Part shown: positions 1-5,712 of the stretch, piece by piece
How positions within the stretch are numbered: the stretch's first letter is position 1
How the letters are laid out: each line of letters begins with the position of its first letter
Assembly: GCA_017651785.1 (NCBI GenBank)
Contig: JAGCCD010000141.1
Coordinates: 1 to 5,712, forward strand
Source: Bacteroidales bacterium
GTDB taxonomy: Bacteria; Bacteroidota; Bacteroidia; Bacteroidales; UBA932
DNA: 5,712 nucleotides
Reading direction: 5' to 3'
The notes under the pieces: generated by a model
The model's input: the letters and a program-made list of their open reading frames with translations, nothing else
Databases searched by the model: none
Told to the model about the DNA's origin: nothing
Made by a program: the position numbers and the translations under genes

Positions 1-63
1 AACGCCCGTACCCGCAAGGGACGCAAGAAGACTGTTGCCAACAAGAAGAAGGCGACCAAGTAA
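1..63 (+). CDS. rpsM: 30S ribosomal protein uS13 (S13), C-terminal tail only
   Basis: The window opens inside this gene. Frame 1 reads 20 residues (NARTRKGRKKTVANKKKATK) and then TAA at 61-63. The Arg/Lys-rich sequence with the N-A-R-T-R-K-G motif is the typical end of bacterial uS13, a 30S head protein whose basic tail reaches the tRNA-binding region of the P site and contacts 16S rRNA. The rest of the protein lies upstream of the window. The next gene, rpsK, starts 13 nt after the stop, which is the expected alpha-operon order. The identification rests on the tail motif together with this gene order. Confidence 0.93.
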   Translation, partial: NARTRKGRKKTVANKKKATK

Positions 64-76
64 ACATTGATGAATT

Positions 77-463
77 ATGGCAAAGAAAACAACAACATCC
101 AAGAGGGTTGTCAAGGTTGACGCTTATGGCGAGGCCCATATTTCATCAACCTTCAACAACGTGATCGTTTCCCTTACCAACGCCCAGGGCCAGGTCATCA
201 GCTGGGGCTCCGCAGGTAAGTGCGGTTTCAGGGGTTCCAAGAAGAACACTCCCTACGCCGCACAGATGGCAGCCGAAGACGCCGCCAAGACTGCATACGA
301 TGCAGGACTGCGCAGGGTCAAGTGCTACGTCAAGGGTCCCGGTTCAGGCCGTGAATCCGCAGTCCGCACCATCAACAACGCAGGCATCATCGTGACCGAG
401 ATCATCGACGTCACCCCTATGCCCCACAACGGTTGCAGACCCAAAGGCCGTCGTAAAGTTTAA
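77..463 (+). CDS. rpsK: 30S ribosomal protein uS11 (S11)
   Basis: This is the complete 128-residue uS11, a 30S platform protein that binds 16S rRNA near the E site and the mRNA exit region. Family features are visible in order: a variable basic N-terminus (1-12), the core beginning with H-I-x-S-T-F-N-N (21-28), F-R-G-S-K-K (51-56), the G-P-G-S-G-R-E loop (87-93), and the C-terminal [12 protein letters not shown] block (111-122). The length matches the family (about 129). The ATG at 77 is chosen because it gives the standard M-A-K-K start; an ATG at 70 is in another frame. The last residues read R-P-K-G-R-R-K-V, whereas the usual ending is close to R-P-P-K-x-R-R-V. The gene lies 13 nt after rpsM and 18 nt before rpsD. 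No clear Shine-Dalgarno sequence precedes it. None of its eight Ile codons is ATA, as expected for a highly expressed gene. Confidence 0.98.
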   Translation: MAKKTTTSKRVVKVDAYGEAHISSTFNNVIVSLTNAQGQVISWGSAGKCGFRGSKKNTPYAAQMAAEDAAKTAYDAGLRRVKCYVKGPGSGRESAVRTINNAGIIVTEIIDVTPMPHNGCRPKGRRKV

Positions 464-481
464 CCTTAAAGAGCAATTACC

Positions 482-1084
482 ATGGCAAGATACACAGGTC
501 CCAGCACCAAGATCGCCCGTAAGTTCGGCGAACCCATTTTCGGCGCAGACAAATATTTCGAGAAGCGCAGCTTCCCTCCGGGACAGCACGGTCTGGCTTC
601 CAAGCGTAAAAAGCAGAAGGAATACGGCACCCAGCTCAAGGAGAAGCAGAAAGTCAAATATATGTACGGTGTGCTCGAGCGTCAGTTCCGCAACACCTAC
701 GACAAGGCCACCCGCATGGCCGGACAGAAGGGTGAGAACCTCGTTCTCCTCCTCGAGTCCAGGCTCGACAACGTGGTTTACCGTCTGGGTATCGCTCCCA
801 GCCGCGCAGCCGCCCGTCAGCTTGTCTCCCATCATCACATCACCCTCAACGGCGACGTATGCAGCATCCCTTCCGCACAGGTGAAGCCCGGCGACACCGT
901 GGCAGTGCGCGAGAGGTCCAAGAGCCTTGAGGTCATCCAGAACAGCGTGAGCTCGGTTACCAAGTATTCATGGCTTGAGTTCGACCAGAAGACCCTCGTG
1001 GGCAAGTTCCTCAACCTTCCCACCCGTGCCGAGGTCCCCGAGAACATCAACGAGCAGCTTATCGTCGACCTTTACTCCAAGTAA
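482..1084 (+). CDS. rpsD: 30S ribosomal protein uS4 (S4), zinc-free form
   Basis: This is the complete 200-residue uS4, a primary 16S rRNA-binding protein that nucleates assembly of the 30S body and contributes to decoding fidelity. The N-terminal domain starts M-A-R-Y-T-G-P and contains F-P-P-G-Q-H-G (31-37). The S4 RNA-binding domain occupies roughly residues 93-155, with the hallmark [11 protein letters not shown] (93-103), S-R-x-x-A-R-Q-L-V (107-115) and H-I-T-L-N-G (119-124). The only cysteine is at 127, so the N-terminal zinc-binding cysteine cluster of some bacterial S4 proteins is absent and this is the 'C-minus' form. In E. coli, S4 represses translation of the alpha operon; whether that holds here cannot be judged because the leader lies upstream of the window. 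The gene sits 18 nt after rpsK and 19 nt before rpoA. All eight Ile codons are ATC or ATT. Confidence 0.98.
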   Translation: MARYTGPSTKIARKFGEPIFGADKYFEKRSFPPGQHGLASKRKKQKEYGTQLKEKQKVKYMYGVLERQFRNTYDKATRMAGQKGENLVLLLESRLDNVVYRLGIAPSRAAARQLVSHHHITLNGDVCSIPSAQVKPGDTVAVRERSKSLEVIQNSVSSVTKYSWLEFDQKTLVGKFLNLPTRAEVPENINEQLIVDLYSK

Positions 1085-1103
1085 CAGTTAACACCCCACA
1101 ATC

Positions 1104-2111
1104 ATGGCAATCTTAGCATTTCAGAAACCCGACAAGGTGATAATGCTCGAAAGCACCGATACCTATGGCCGCTTCGAATTCCGTCCTCTCGAGCCCGGAT
1201 ACGGACAGACCATCGGCAACGCCCTTCGTCGTATTCTCCTCGCCTCGCTTGAGGGTTTTGCTATCTCCCAGATCAAGATTGTCGGCGTAGACCAGGAGTT
1301 CCAGACCATCCCCGGCGTTATAGAGGGGATGCAGGATATCATCCTCAACCTCAAGCAGGTGAGGCTCCGTCGCATGGTCGAGTCCGTAGATTCAGAGTCT
1401 GTGAGCATAACCGTCAGCGGCAAGCGTGAATTCACCGCCGAAGATATCTCCAAGGGATTGTCTTCTTTCAAGGTGTTGAACCCCGAACAGCACATCTGCT
1501 CGCTTGAGCCTTCCGTAAAACTGGAGATCACTCTCGCAATCACCAAGGGCCGCGGCTTCGTGCCCGCCGAGGAGCTCCGCGACGAGAACACTCCCATCGG
1601 AACCATTCCCGTAGACGCCATCTACACCCCTATCCGCAAAGTCAACTGGACCGTTGACAACTGGCGCGTAGAGCAGAAGACCGACTACGAGAAGCTCACC
1701 ATTGAAGTAGAGACCGACGGCTCCATCAGCCCCGACGACGCACTTCAGGAGGCGGCAAGCATCCTGATCTACCACTTCAGGCTCTTCACGGACGACAAGA
1801 AAGTCTCCATAGAGAGCACAGTGGAGGTACCCGGCGCCGAGCTCGACGAAGAGTCGCTCCATATGAGGCATCTTCTCCTCACCAAGCTCACCGACGTCGG
1901 CCTTTCGGTCCGCGCTTTCAACTGCCTCAAGGCAGCCGAGATCGAGACCTTCGCCGACCTGGTGTCCTACACTCGCCCCGAGCTCATGAAGTTCCGTAAC
2001 TTCGGACGCAAGAGCCTGCACGAGATCGAGGTCCTCGTAGAGAAGATGAAACTCGACTTCGGTATGGATGTCACCAAGTATAATATCGAACCCAAGAAAA
2101 AGAACGTATAG
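1104..2111 (+). CDS. rpoA: DNA-directed RNA polymerase subunit alpha
   Basis: This is the complete 335-residue alpha subunit, which dimerises to scaffold beta and beta' assembly in RNA polymerase. The N-terminal assembly domain spans about 1-235 and includes G-N-A-L-R-R-I-L-L (38-46), [14 protein letters not shown] (71-84) and the late [11 protein letters not shown] (211-221) dimer/assembly segment. A linker of about 20 residues leads to the C-terminal domain (about 255-322), with [10 protein letters not shown] (267-276) and [10 protein letters not shown] (299-308). Residues equivalent to the E. coli UP-element and activator-binding residues R265, N268, G296 and K298 are present as R270, N273, G301 and K303, so DNA contact by this domain should be intact. 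The tail is basic (K-K-K-N-V). Length is normal for the family. The stop is followed after only 2 nt by the rplQ ATG, which suggests translational coupling. Confidence 0.99.
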   Translation: MAILAFQKPDKVIMLESTDTYGRFEFRPLEPGYGQTIGNALRRILLASLEGFAISQIKIVGVDQEFQTIPGVIEGMQDIILNLKQVRLRRMVESVDSESVSITVSGKREFTAEDISKGLSSFKVLNPEQHICSLEPSVKLEITLAITKGRGFVPAEELRDENTPIGTIPVDAIYTPIRKVNWTVDNWRVEQKTDYEKLTIEVETDGSISPDDALQEAASILIYHFRLFTDDKKVSIESTVEVPGAELDEESLHMRHLLLTKLTDVGLSVRAFNCLKAAEIETFADLVSYTRPELMKFRNFGRKSLHEIEVLVEKMKLDFGMDVTKYNIEPKKKNV

Positions 2112-2113
2112 AG

Positions 2114-2578
2114 ATGAGACACAATAAAGCTATCAATCATCTTGGTCGTCAGAGCGGACACCGCAAGGCTATGCTCGCCAATATGGCTTCTTCCCTTATC
2201 CTCCACAAGCGCATCAACACCACCGTTGCAAAGGCCAAGGCCCTCCGCAGCTATGTTGAGCCCCTTGTAACCAAGAGCAAGGAAGACACCACCCACTCAC
2301 GCCGCATAGTGTTCAGCTACCTCAAGGACAAAGCCGCTGTTGCAGAACTCTTCCGCACCATCGCCCCCAAGGTGGCAGACCGTCCGGGCGGATACACCCG
2401 CGTGCTCCACACCGGTTTCCGTCAGGGAGATGCCGCAGAAATGGCTCTCATTGAGTTTGTAGACTTCAACGAAGCCGCTCTTGCAACTGCGCCCAAGGCA
2501 GAGAAAAAGGCCACCCGCCGCAGCCGCGCCAAGAAAGCCGAGGCCGCACCCGCAGCCGAGGAGCCGAAGGCAGAGTAA
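2114..2578 (+). CDS. rplQ: 50S ribosomal protein bL17 (L17) with extended C-terminal tail
   Basis: This is the complete 154-residue L17, a 50S protein located near the polypeptide exit-tunnel side of the large subunit. The core (about 1-118) carries the family pattern M-R-H-x-K-x-x-x-x-[12 protein letters not shown] (16-24), L-I-L-H-K-R-I-x-T-T (28-37) and A-K-A-K-x-L-R (39-45), and ends with the G-G-Y-T-R-V-L (92-98) and A-L-I-E-F-V (111-116) strands. E. coli L17 is about 127 residues. The extra segment here, about 119-154, is a low-complexity Ala/Lys/Glu/Pro tail with a basic stretch (131-141) followed by an acidic end; such tails are common in Bacteroidota L17. Its ATG lies 2 nt after the rpoA stop, and the AGAG before it sits too close to act as a normal Shine-Dalgarno sequence. 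It is the last gene of the operon, followed by a terminator 20 nt downstream. Confidence 0.98.
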   Translation: MRHNKAINHLGRQSGHRKAMLANMASSLILHKRINTTVAKAKALRSYVEPLVTKSKEDTTHSRRIVFSYLKDKAAVAELFRTIAPKVADRPGGYTRVLHTGFRQGDAAEMALIEFVDFNEAALATAPKAEKKATRRSRAKKAEAAPAAEEPKAE

Positions 2579-2597
2579 TTCTAACCTTCATATATAG

Positions 2598-2637
2598 AAG
2601 TCCCGGGAGTTTTGAAGCTCCCGGGACTTTGTTTTTT
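2598..2637 (+). terminator. Intrinsic (Rho-independent) terminator of the ribosomal protein operon
   Basis: A perfect 12-bp inverted repeat pairs AAGTCCCGGGAG (2598-2609) with CTCCCGGGACTT (2618-2629). The 8-nt loop can close further by a T-G wobble and a T-A pair, leaving a TTGA tetraloop. A T-rich tract follows (TTTGTTTTTT, 2628-2637). It starts 20 nt after the rplQ stop. There is no equivalent T tract on the other strand, so termination should be one-way, toward hppA. Confidence 0.95.
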
Positions 2638-2658
2638 AGTCTCCTTTTGCTACCTTAG
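2628..2658 (+). promoter_or_regulatory. Putative Bacteroidota-type promoter for hppA
   Basis: TTTG at 2628-2631 and TACCTTAG at 2651-2658 are separated by exactly 19 nt. This fits the known Bacteroides pattern (TTTG at -33, TAnnTTTG at -7) with one mismatch in the -7 element. Transcription would start near 2662, giving a leader of roughly 18 nt before the ATG at 2680. The -33 element lies within the end of the upstream terminator. The call is inferred from pattern and position only. Confidence 0.65.
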
Positions 2659-2679
2659 CAGGATAAAACTGATAACCTT

Positions 2680-4893
2680 ATGAATCCACTGTTCTATGCA
2701 GTTCCATGCGCGTCACTGGTAGCGCTGTTGTTCGCCTTCATCTTCTACAGGCAGATGAAGAAGCAGGACGAGGGAACACCCACAATGAAGCAGATAGCCC
2801 AATACGTCCGCGAGGGCGCAATGGCTTACCTTAAACAGCAGTACAAGGTGGTGGTGATAGTCTTTATCATCATGGCCATATTCTTCGCAATCCTGGCATA
2901 CGTATTCCATGTCCAGAACACCTGGGTGCCGTTCGCATTCCTCACCGGAGGTTTTTTCAGCGGCCTTGCAGGCTTCATCGGCATGAAGACCGCCACCTTC
3001 GCCTCCGGCCGCACTGCAAACGCCGCCCGCCGCTCGCTCAACGCAGGCCTCAAAGTTGCCTTCCGCAGCGGCGCGGTGATGGGCCTTACCGTCGTCGGCC
3101 TTGGCCTTCTGGATATTGCCCTATGGTACATAATCCTCAACGCGTGCATTACGGAAGCCACTGAGGCTCAGAAGCTTGTAGTCATAACCACTACAATGCT
3201 CACCTTCGGTATGGGCGCATCAACCCAGGCCCTGTTCGCCCGTGTGGGCGGCGGCATTTACACCAAGGCCGCAGACGTCGGCGCAGACATCGTCGGTAAA
3301 GTTGAATCCGACCTTCCGGAAGACGATCCCCGCAACCCCGCAACCATAGCAGACAACGTTGGAGACAATGTGGGAGACGTAGCCGGAATGGGCGCAGACC
3401 TGTATGAGAGTTATTGCGGCTCCATCCTGTCCACCATGGCGCTTGGCGCTTCCGCATTCTACGCCCTTGGTCCGGAGATGCAGACGCGCGCCATCCTCGC
3501 CCCCATGCTCATCGCAGCCATAGGAGTAATCCTTTCAGTAGCAAGCATTTTCACCGTCCGTACACGTGAGGGCGCCGGAATGGCACAGCTTCTCAAGAGC
3601 ATGAGCTTCGGCACCAATATGGCTGCCATCCTGAGCGGTGTGGCAACTTTCGGCGTGCTGGCCCTGGTGTTCGGAACCGGCAATAACGACTGGTGGCACT
3701 TCAGCTGCTCCGTGGTGGCCGGTCTTGTAGCGGGCGTGGTGATAGGCAAGGCTACAGAATACTATACGTCGCACTCGTATAAGCCCACCCAGAAGCTCGC
3801 AGAGGCCTCAAAGACGGGCCCGGCAACCGTTATCATCAACGGTGTGGGCCTGGGTATGATTTCTACGGCAATCCCTGTCATAGCCATCGTGTGCGCCATT
3901 GTGCTTGCATACCTCTTTGCCATAGGCTTTGACGTGCAGAATATGATGACCGCCGCAAGCCTGTCCAAGGGCCTGTACGGCGTGGCAATCGCCGCCGTGG
4001 GCATGCTGTCCACACTCGGCATCACGCTCGCCACAGACGCCTACGGTCCCATTGCAGACAACGCCGGAGGCAACGCCCAGATGAGCGAACTGGAGCCCGA
4101 GGTGCGCCAGCGCACCGACGTGCTTGACGCCCTTGGCAACACCACCGCCGCCACAGGAAAAGGCTTCGCCATAGGTTCCGCAGCCCTTACTGCACTTGCC
4201 CTGCTGGCATCGTACATAGAAGAGATAAAGATAGCCCTGGAGCGCGCCGGCGCCATGGTTGCGGGCGTGGCCGGAGAGGTCAAGGCCGCAGAAGCTTCGA
4301 TCCTCGACATCCTGAACAACTACCACGTATCGCTTATGAATCCTACCGTGCTTGCGGGCGTGTTCATCGGTTCGATGATGGCGTTCCTCTTCTGCGGTCT
4401 CACGATGAACGCAGTGGGCCGCGCCGCATCCAAGATGGTGGTTGAGGTACGCCGCCAGTTCCGCGAGATAAAGGGCATCCTCACCGGAGAAGGCACGCCG
4501 GACTATAAGCGTTGCGTAGAGATTTCCACCAAGGCCGCCCAGCACGAGATGCTCGGTCCCGCCCTGCTGGCAATCATAGTCCCCGTTGTGGTTGGCCTTG
4601 TGCTTGGCGTTGCCGGCGTCCTTGGCCTGCTCATCGGAGGCCTGGGCGCGGGCTTCGTGCTTGCCGTGTTTATGTCCAACTCCGGCGGAGCGTGGGACAA
4701 CGCCAAGAAGTACGTGGAAGAGGGCAACTTTGGAGGCAAGAACTCAGACTGCCACCACGCCACCGTCGTTGGAGACACCGTGGGAGACCCGTTCAAAGAC
4801 ACCTCCGGCCCTTCGCTCAACATCCTTATCAAGCTCATGAGCATGGTGAGCATAGTCATGGCGGGGCTTACGGCCGGCCTGCACCTGCTGTAG
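2680..4893 (+). CDS. hppA: Membrane-bound K+-dependent ion-pumping pyrophosphatase (Na+-type, possibly Na+/H+)
   Basis: This 737-residue polytopic inner-membrane enzyme hydrolyses cytosolic pyrophosphate and pumps cations outward; the family has about 16 membrane helices. Substrate and Mg2+ ligands are present: D-x-G-A-D-x-V-G-K-V-E (199-209), D-D-P-R-N-P (215-220), D-N-V-G-D-N-V-G-D (225-233), W-D-N-A-K-K (672-677) and [10 protein letters not shown] (698-707). K718 is the likely counterpart of the gate lysine. Ala490 and Gly493 in [10 protein letters not shown] indicate the K+-dependent class; K+-independent enzymes have Lys at the first position. The gate glutamate (E243, in D-L-Y-E-S-Y) is placed as in Na+-pumping enzymes such as that of Thermotoga. 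Thr89, Phe93 and Asp145 have the spacing I recall for the Na+,H+-pumping subtype from Bacteroides. The ATG at 2680 gives a normal hydrophobic first helix. It has its own probable promoter, and ATA codons are frequent, unlike in the upstream operon. Membership of the family is certain; ion specificity is inferred. Confidence 0.97.
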   Translation: MNPLFYAVPCASLVALLFAFIFYRQMKKQDEGTPTMKQIAQYVREGAMAYLKQQYKVVVIVFIIMAIFFAILAYVFHVQNTWVPFAFLTGGFFSGLAGFIGMKTATFASGRTANAARRSLNAGLKVAFRSGAVMGLTVVGLGLLDIALWYIILNACITEATEAQKLVVITTTMLTFGMGASTQALFARVGGGIYTKAADVGADIVGKVESDLPEDDPRNPATIADNVGDNVGDVAGMGADLYESYCGSILSTMALGASAFYALGPEMQTRAILAPMLIAAIGVILSVASIFTVRTREGAGMAQLLKSMSFGTNMAAILSGVATFGVLALVFGTGNNDWWHFSCSVVAGLVAGVVIGKATEYYTSHSYKPTQKLAEASKTGPATVIINGVGLGMISTAIPVIAIVCAIVLAYLFAIGFDVQNMMTAASLSKGLYGVAIAAVGMLSTLGITLATDAYGPIADNAGGNAQMSELEPEVRQRTDVLDALGNTTAATGKGFAIGSAALTALALLASYIEEIKIALERAGAMVAGVAGEVKAAEASILDILNNYHVSLMNPTVLAGVFIGSMMAFLFCGLTMNAVGRAASKMVVEVRRQFREIKGILTGEGTPDYKRCVEISTKAAQHEMLGPALLAIIVPVVVGLVLGVAGVLGLLIGGLGAGFVLAVFMSNSGGAWDNAKKYVEEGNFGGKNSDCHHATVVGDTVGDPFKDTSGPSLNILIKLMSMVSIVMAGLTAGLHLL

Positions 4894-4894
4894 G

Positions 4895-4924
4895 TTTTTA
4901 TATTGAATTTTTTCAGTATATTTG
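4895..4924 (+). promoter_or_regulatory. Putative promoter for trxA with exact -7 element
   Basis: TATATTTG at 4917-4924 matches the Bacteroidota -7 consensus TAnnTTTG exactly. Upstream is only a T run (4895-4899) near the -33 position, with no exact TTTG at 19 nt. If the element works with usual geometry, transcription starts at about 4928, just before the ATG at 4931. I see no hairpin terminator between hppA and trxA, so read-through from hppA is also possible. Confidence 0.6.
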
Positions 4925-4930
4925 CCGAAT

Positions 4931-5245
4931 ATGGAAAAAGTTATAACATCAACCAATTATCAGGATTACCTGGCCGAGCCGGGTCTTCTTGTCATAGATT
5001 TCTGGGCAGTGTGGTGCGGTCCCTGCCGCATCCTTTCCCCCGTGGTAGATGAGCTCGCAGCCGAGTACGAAGGCCGCGTCACCATCGCCAAGTGCAATGT
5101 AGACGACGCAGACGACGTTGCCGCCCAGTTCGGCATCCGCAATATCCCTACCCTCATATTCGTGAAGAACGGGGAAGTGGTAGACCGCACCGTGGGCGTT
5201 GTCCCCAAGGCAGACCTTAAGGCGCGCATAGAGGCAAATCTATGA
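4931..5245 (+). CDS. trxA: Thioredoxin
   Basis: This is a complete 104-residue cytoplasmic thioredoxin, a general dithiol reductant normally recycled by NADPH-thioredoxin reductase. It has the classic active site W-C-G-P-C (28-32, catalytic Cys29 and Cys32), the buried Asp23 in V-I-D-F-W (21-25), the cis-proline loop I-P-T (72-74) and the late glycine G89. There is no signal peptide or extra domain, and the length matches classical TrxA (about 105-109). One further cysteine, C55 in A-K-C-N-V-D, lies in the strand where many thioredoxins have K-V-N-V-D. The ATG at 4931 is preferred over an in-frame TTG at 4922, because the TTG lies inside the promoter -7 element and would add only three residues (M-P-N). 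The stop codon overlaps the next gene's start (ATGA, 5242-5245). Four of eight Ile codons are ATA. Confidence 0.97.
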   Translation: MEKVITSTNYQDYLAEPGLLVIDFWAVWCGPCRILSPVVDELAAEYEGRVTIAKCNVDDADDVAAQFGIRNIPTLIFVKNGEVVDRTVGVVPKADLKARIEANL

Positions 5246-5712
5246 CGGCGCTGTTCTATTGCTCGGCTTGTGAGGCAATAGATCCGCAATACAACGAAGC
5301 AGCCCGCCGCATTGTGCGTGCGGCTGCTTTGCGCGGTTATACTATAGCCTCCGGAGGCACTGTAAAGGGCACAATGCGCATCGTATGCGAGGAGGCCATG
5401 TGCAGCGGCGCTCCTACCAGGGGCGTCCTTCCCCGTTTCATGCAAGGCCTGGAATACCCCGGAATGACTCAGACAGTCTGGACAGACACTATGTCCGAGC
5501 GCACGGAACTTATGCGCGAGGGTGTGGATATAGCCATAGCCCTTCCGGGCGGCATAGGCACTATGGACGAGCTCTTCGAGACCCTGGTGCTCGCCAAGCT
5601 CGGCCGCTTCCAGGGCCTCATAGCCGCGCTGAATATCAATGGCTTTTTCGATCCCCTTGACGCCGTTCTGCGGCACTTCGTATATGAGGGCATGCTGGAA
5701 GAGAAAGACCGC
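5242..5712 (+). CDS. LOG-family (TIGR00730-like) nucleotide 5'-monophosphate phosphoribohydrolase, partial
   Basis: An open frame from the ATG at 5242 runs to the window end without a stop (157 residues); the C-terminus is missing. It reads as a Rossmann-like LOG/lysine-decarboxylase-like protein. The N-terminal strand leads into D-P-Q-Y-N-E-A-A (14-21), followed by S-G-G-T-V-K-G-T-M (37-45), in place of the more usual GGG-x-x-G-L-M-G. The hallmark block is M-S-E-R-T-E-L-M (84-91) and then P-G-G-I-G-T-M-D-E-L (102-111). LOG enzymes cleave N-glycosidic bonds of nucleoside 5'-monophosphates, including cytokinin precursors, using the Arg of M-x-x-R-K and the Glu of P-G-G-x-G-T-x-x-E. Both are kept here (R87, E110), but the usual Lys after the Arg is Thr88. 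The start overlaps the trxA stop by 4 nt, suggesting translational coupling. Six of nine Ile codons are ATA. The family call is firm; substrate and physiological role are unknown, and plant-hormone activity should not be assumed. Confidence 0.88.
   Translation, partial: MTALFYCSACEAIDPQYNEAARRIVRAAALRGYTIASGGTVKGTMRIVCEEAMCSGAPTRGVLPRFMQGLEYPGMTQTVWTDTMSERTELMREGVDIAIALPGGIGTMDELFETLVLAKLGRFQGLIAALNINGFFDPLDAVLRHFVYEGMLEEKDR

Noticed and set aside
344..838. Minus-strand open frame of 164 codons across rpsK and rpsD
   Set aside because: It lies opposite two certain ribosomal protein genes, has no recognisable domain, and arises from the GC-rich codon pattern of the real strand.
2664..2671. 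TAAAACTG as an alternative -7 element for hppA
   Set aside because: It has two mismatches to TAnnTTTG and no TTTG at the proper upstream distance, and is weaker than TACCTTAG at 2651-2658.
3808..4545. Minus-strand open frame of 245 codons inside hppA
   Set aside because: It is fully antisense to conserved pyrophosphatase motifs; the His/Gly/Cys-rich translation looks like a mirror of Ala/Gly/Val codons, with no family resemblance.
3352..4790. Repeated GGAGACnnnGTGGGAGAC-like sequence at about 3360 and 4771
   Set aside because: These encode the two conserved G-D-x-V-G-D motifs of the pyrophosphatase active site (229-233 and 699-703), which explains the similarity without a DNA-level repeat.
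4894..4916. T-rich stretch after hppA as a possible intrinsic terminator
   Set aside because: No GC-rich inverted repeat precedes the T runs, so it lacks the hairpin needed for intrinsic termination.
4922..4930. Alternative TTG start for trxA adding M-P-N
   Set aside because: The TTG sits inside the exact TAnnTTTG promoter element, and thioredoxins normally begin close to the M-E-K-V of the downstream ATG.
4512..4946. Plus-strand frame of 144 codons overlapping the end of hppA and the start of trxA
   Set aside because: Its translation is Arg/Pro-rich and out of frame with hppA, which is itself complete and conserved to its C-terminus; it is a shadow frame.
5385..5660. Plus-strand frame of 91 codons within the LOG-like gene
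   Set aside because: It is shifted relative to the frame containing the PGGxGTxxE motif; its product is low-complexity Arg/His/Pro-rich.
4966..5676. Minus-strand open frame of 236 codons across trxA and the LOG-like gene
   Set aside because: It is antisense to two recognisable genes and shows no domain of its own.

Overview
This window is a stretch of ordinary chromosome from a member of the Bacteroidota, most likely Bacteroidales. The evidence is the form of the ribosomal proteins (a zinc-free uS4 of 200 residues and a uL17 with a long Ala/Lys/Glu tail), Bacteroidota-type promoter elements (TTTG at -33 and TAnnTTTG at -7), the lack of convincing Shine-Dalgarno sequences before most genes, and a membrane pyrophosphatase whose key residues resemble those described for Bacteroides. 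By eye the DNA is GC-rich for the group. I cannot name a genus. All genes lie on the plus strand and are tightly packed; I see no mobile element, CRISPR array, tRNA or rRNA.

Positions 1-2578 hold the 3' end of the large ribosomal protein region, the alpha operon: the tail of rpsM (uS13), then rpsK (uS11), rpsD (uS4), rpoA (RNA polymerase alpha subunit) and rplQ (uL17). Gaps are 2-19 nt, so one transcript is expected to supply 30S head and platform proteins, the polymerase scaffold subunit and a 50S protein. The run ends at a strong intrinsic terminator (2598-2637). The T-rich end of that terminator appears to double as the -33 element of the next promoter.

Positions 2680-4893 encode a 737-residue membrane-bound ion-pumping pyrophosphatase (hppA). 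Its residues indicate a K+-dependent enzyme of the Na+-pumping branch, possibly the dual Na+/H+ subtype. It hydrolyses the pyrophosphate released by biosynthesis and uses the energy to move cations across the inner membrane.

Positions 4931-5712 encode a small thioredoxin (trxA), preceded by an exact TAnnTTTG element so close to the ATG that the mRNA may be leaderless. Its stop codon overlaps by 4 nt the start of a LOG-family (TIGR00730-type) nucleotide phosphoribohydrolase gene, which runs off the window end. Isoleucine codon choice changes along the window: ATA is absent from rpsK and rpsD, occasional in rpoA and rplQ, and common in hppA, trxA and the LOG gene, as expected from falling expression level.

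I did not find a clearly new biological system. The most useful observations are the compact terminator/promoter overlap, the ion-specificity signature of the pyrophosphatase, the probable leaderless thioredoxin transcript and its overlap with a divergent LOG-like gene.
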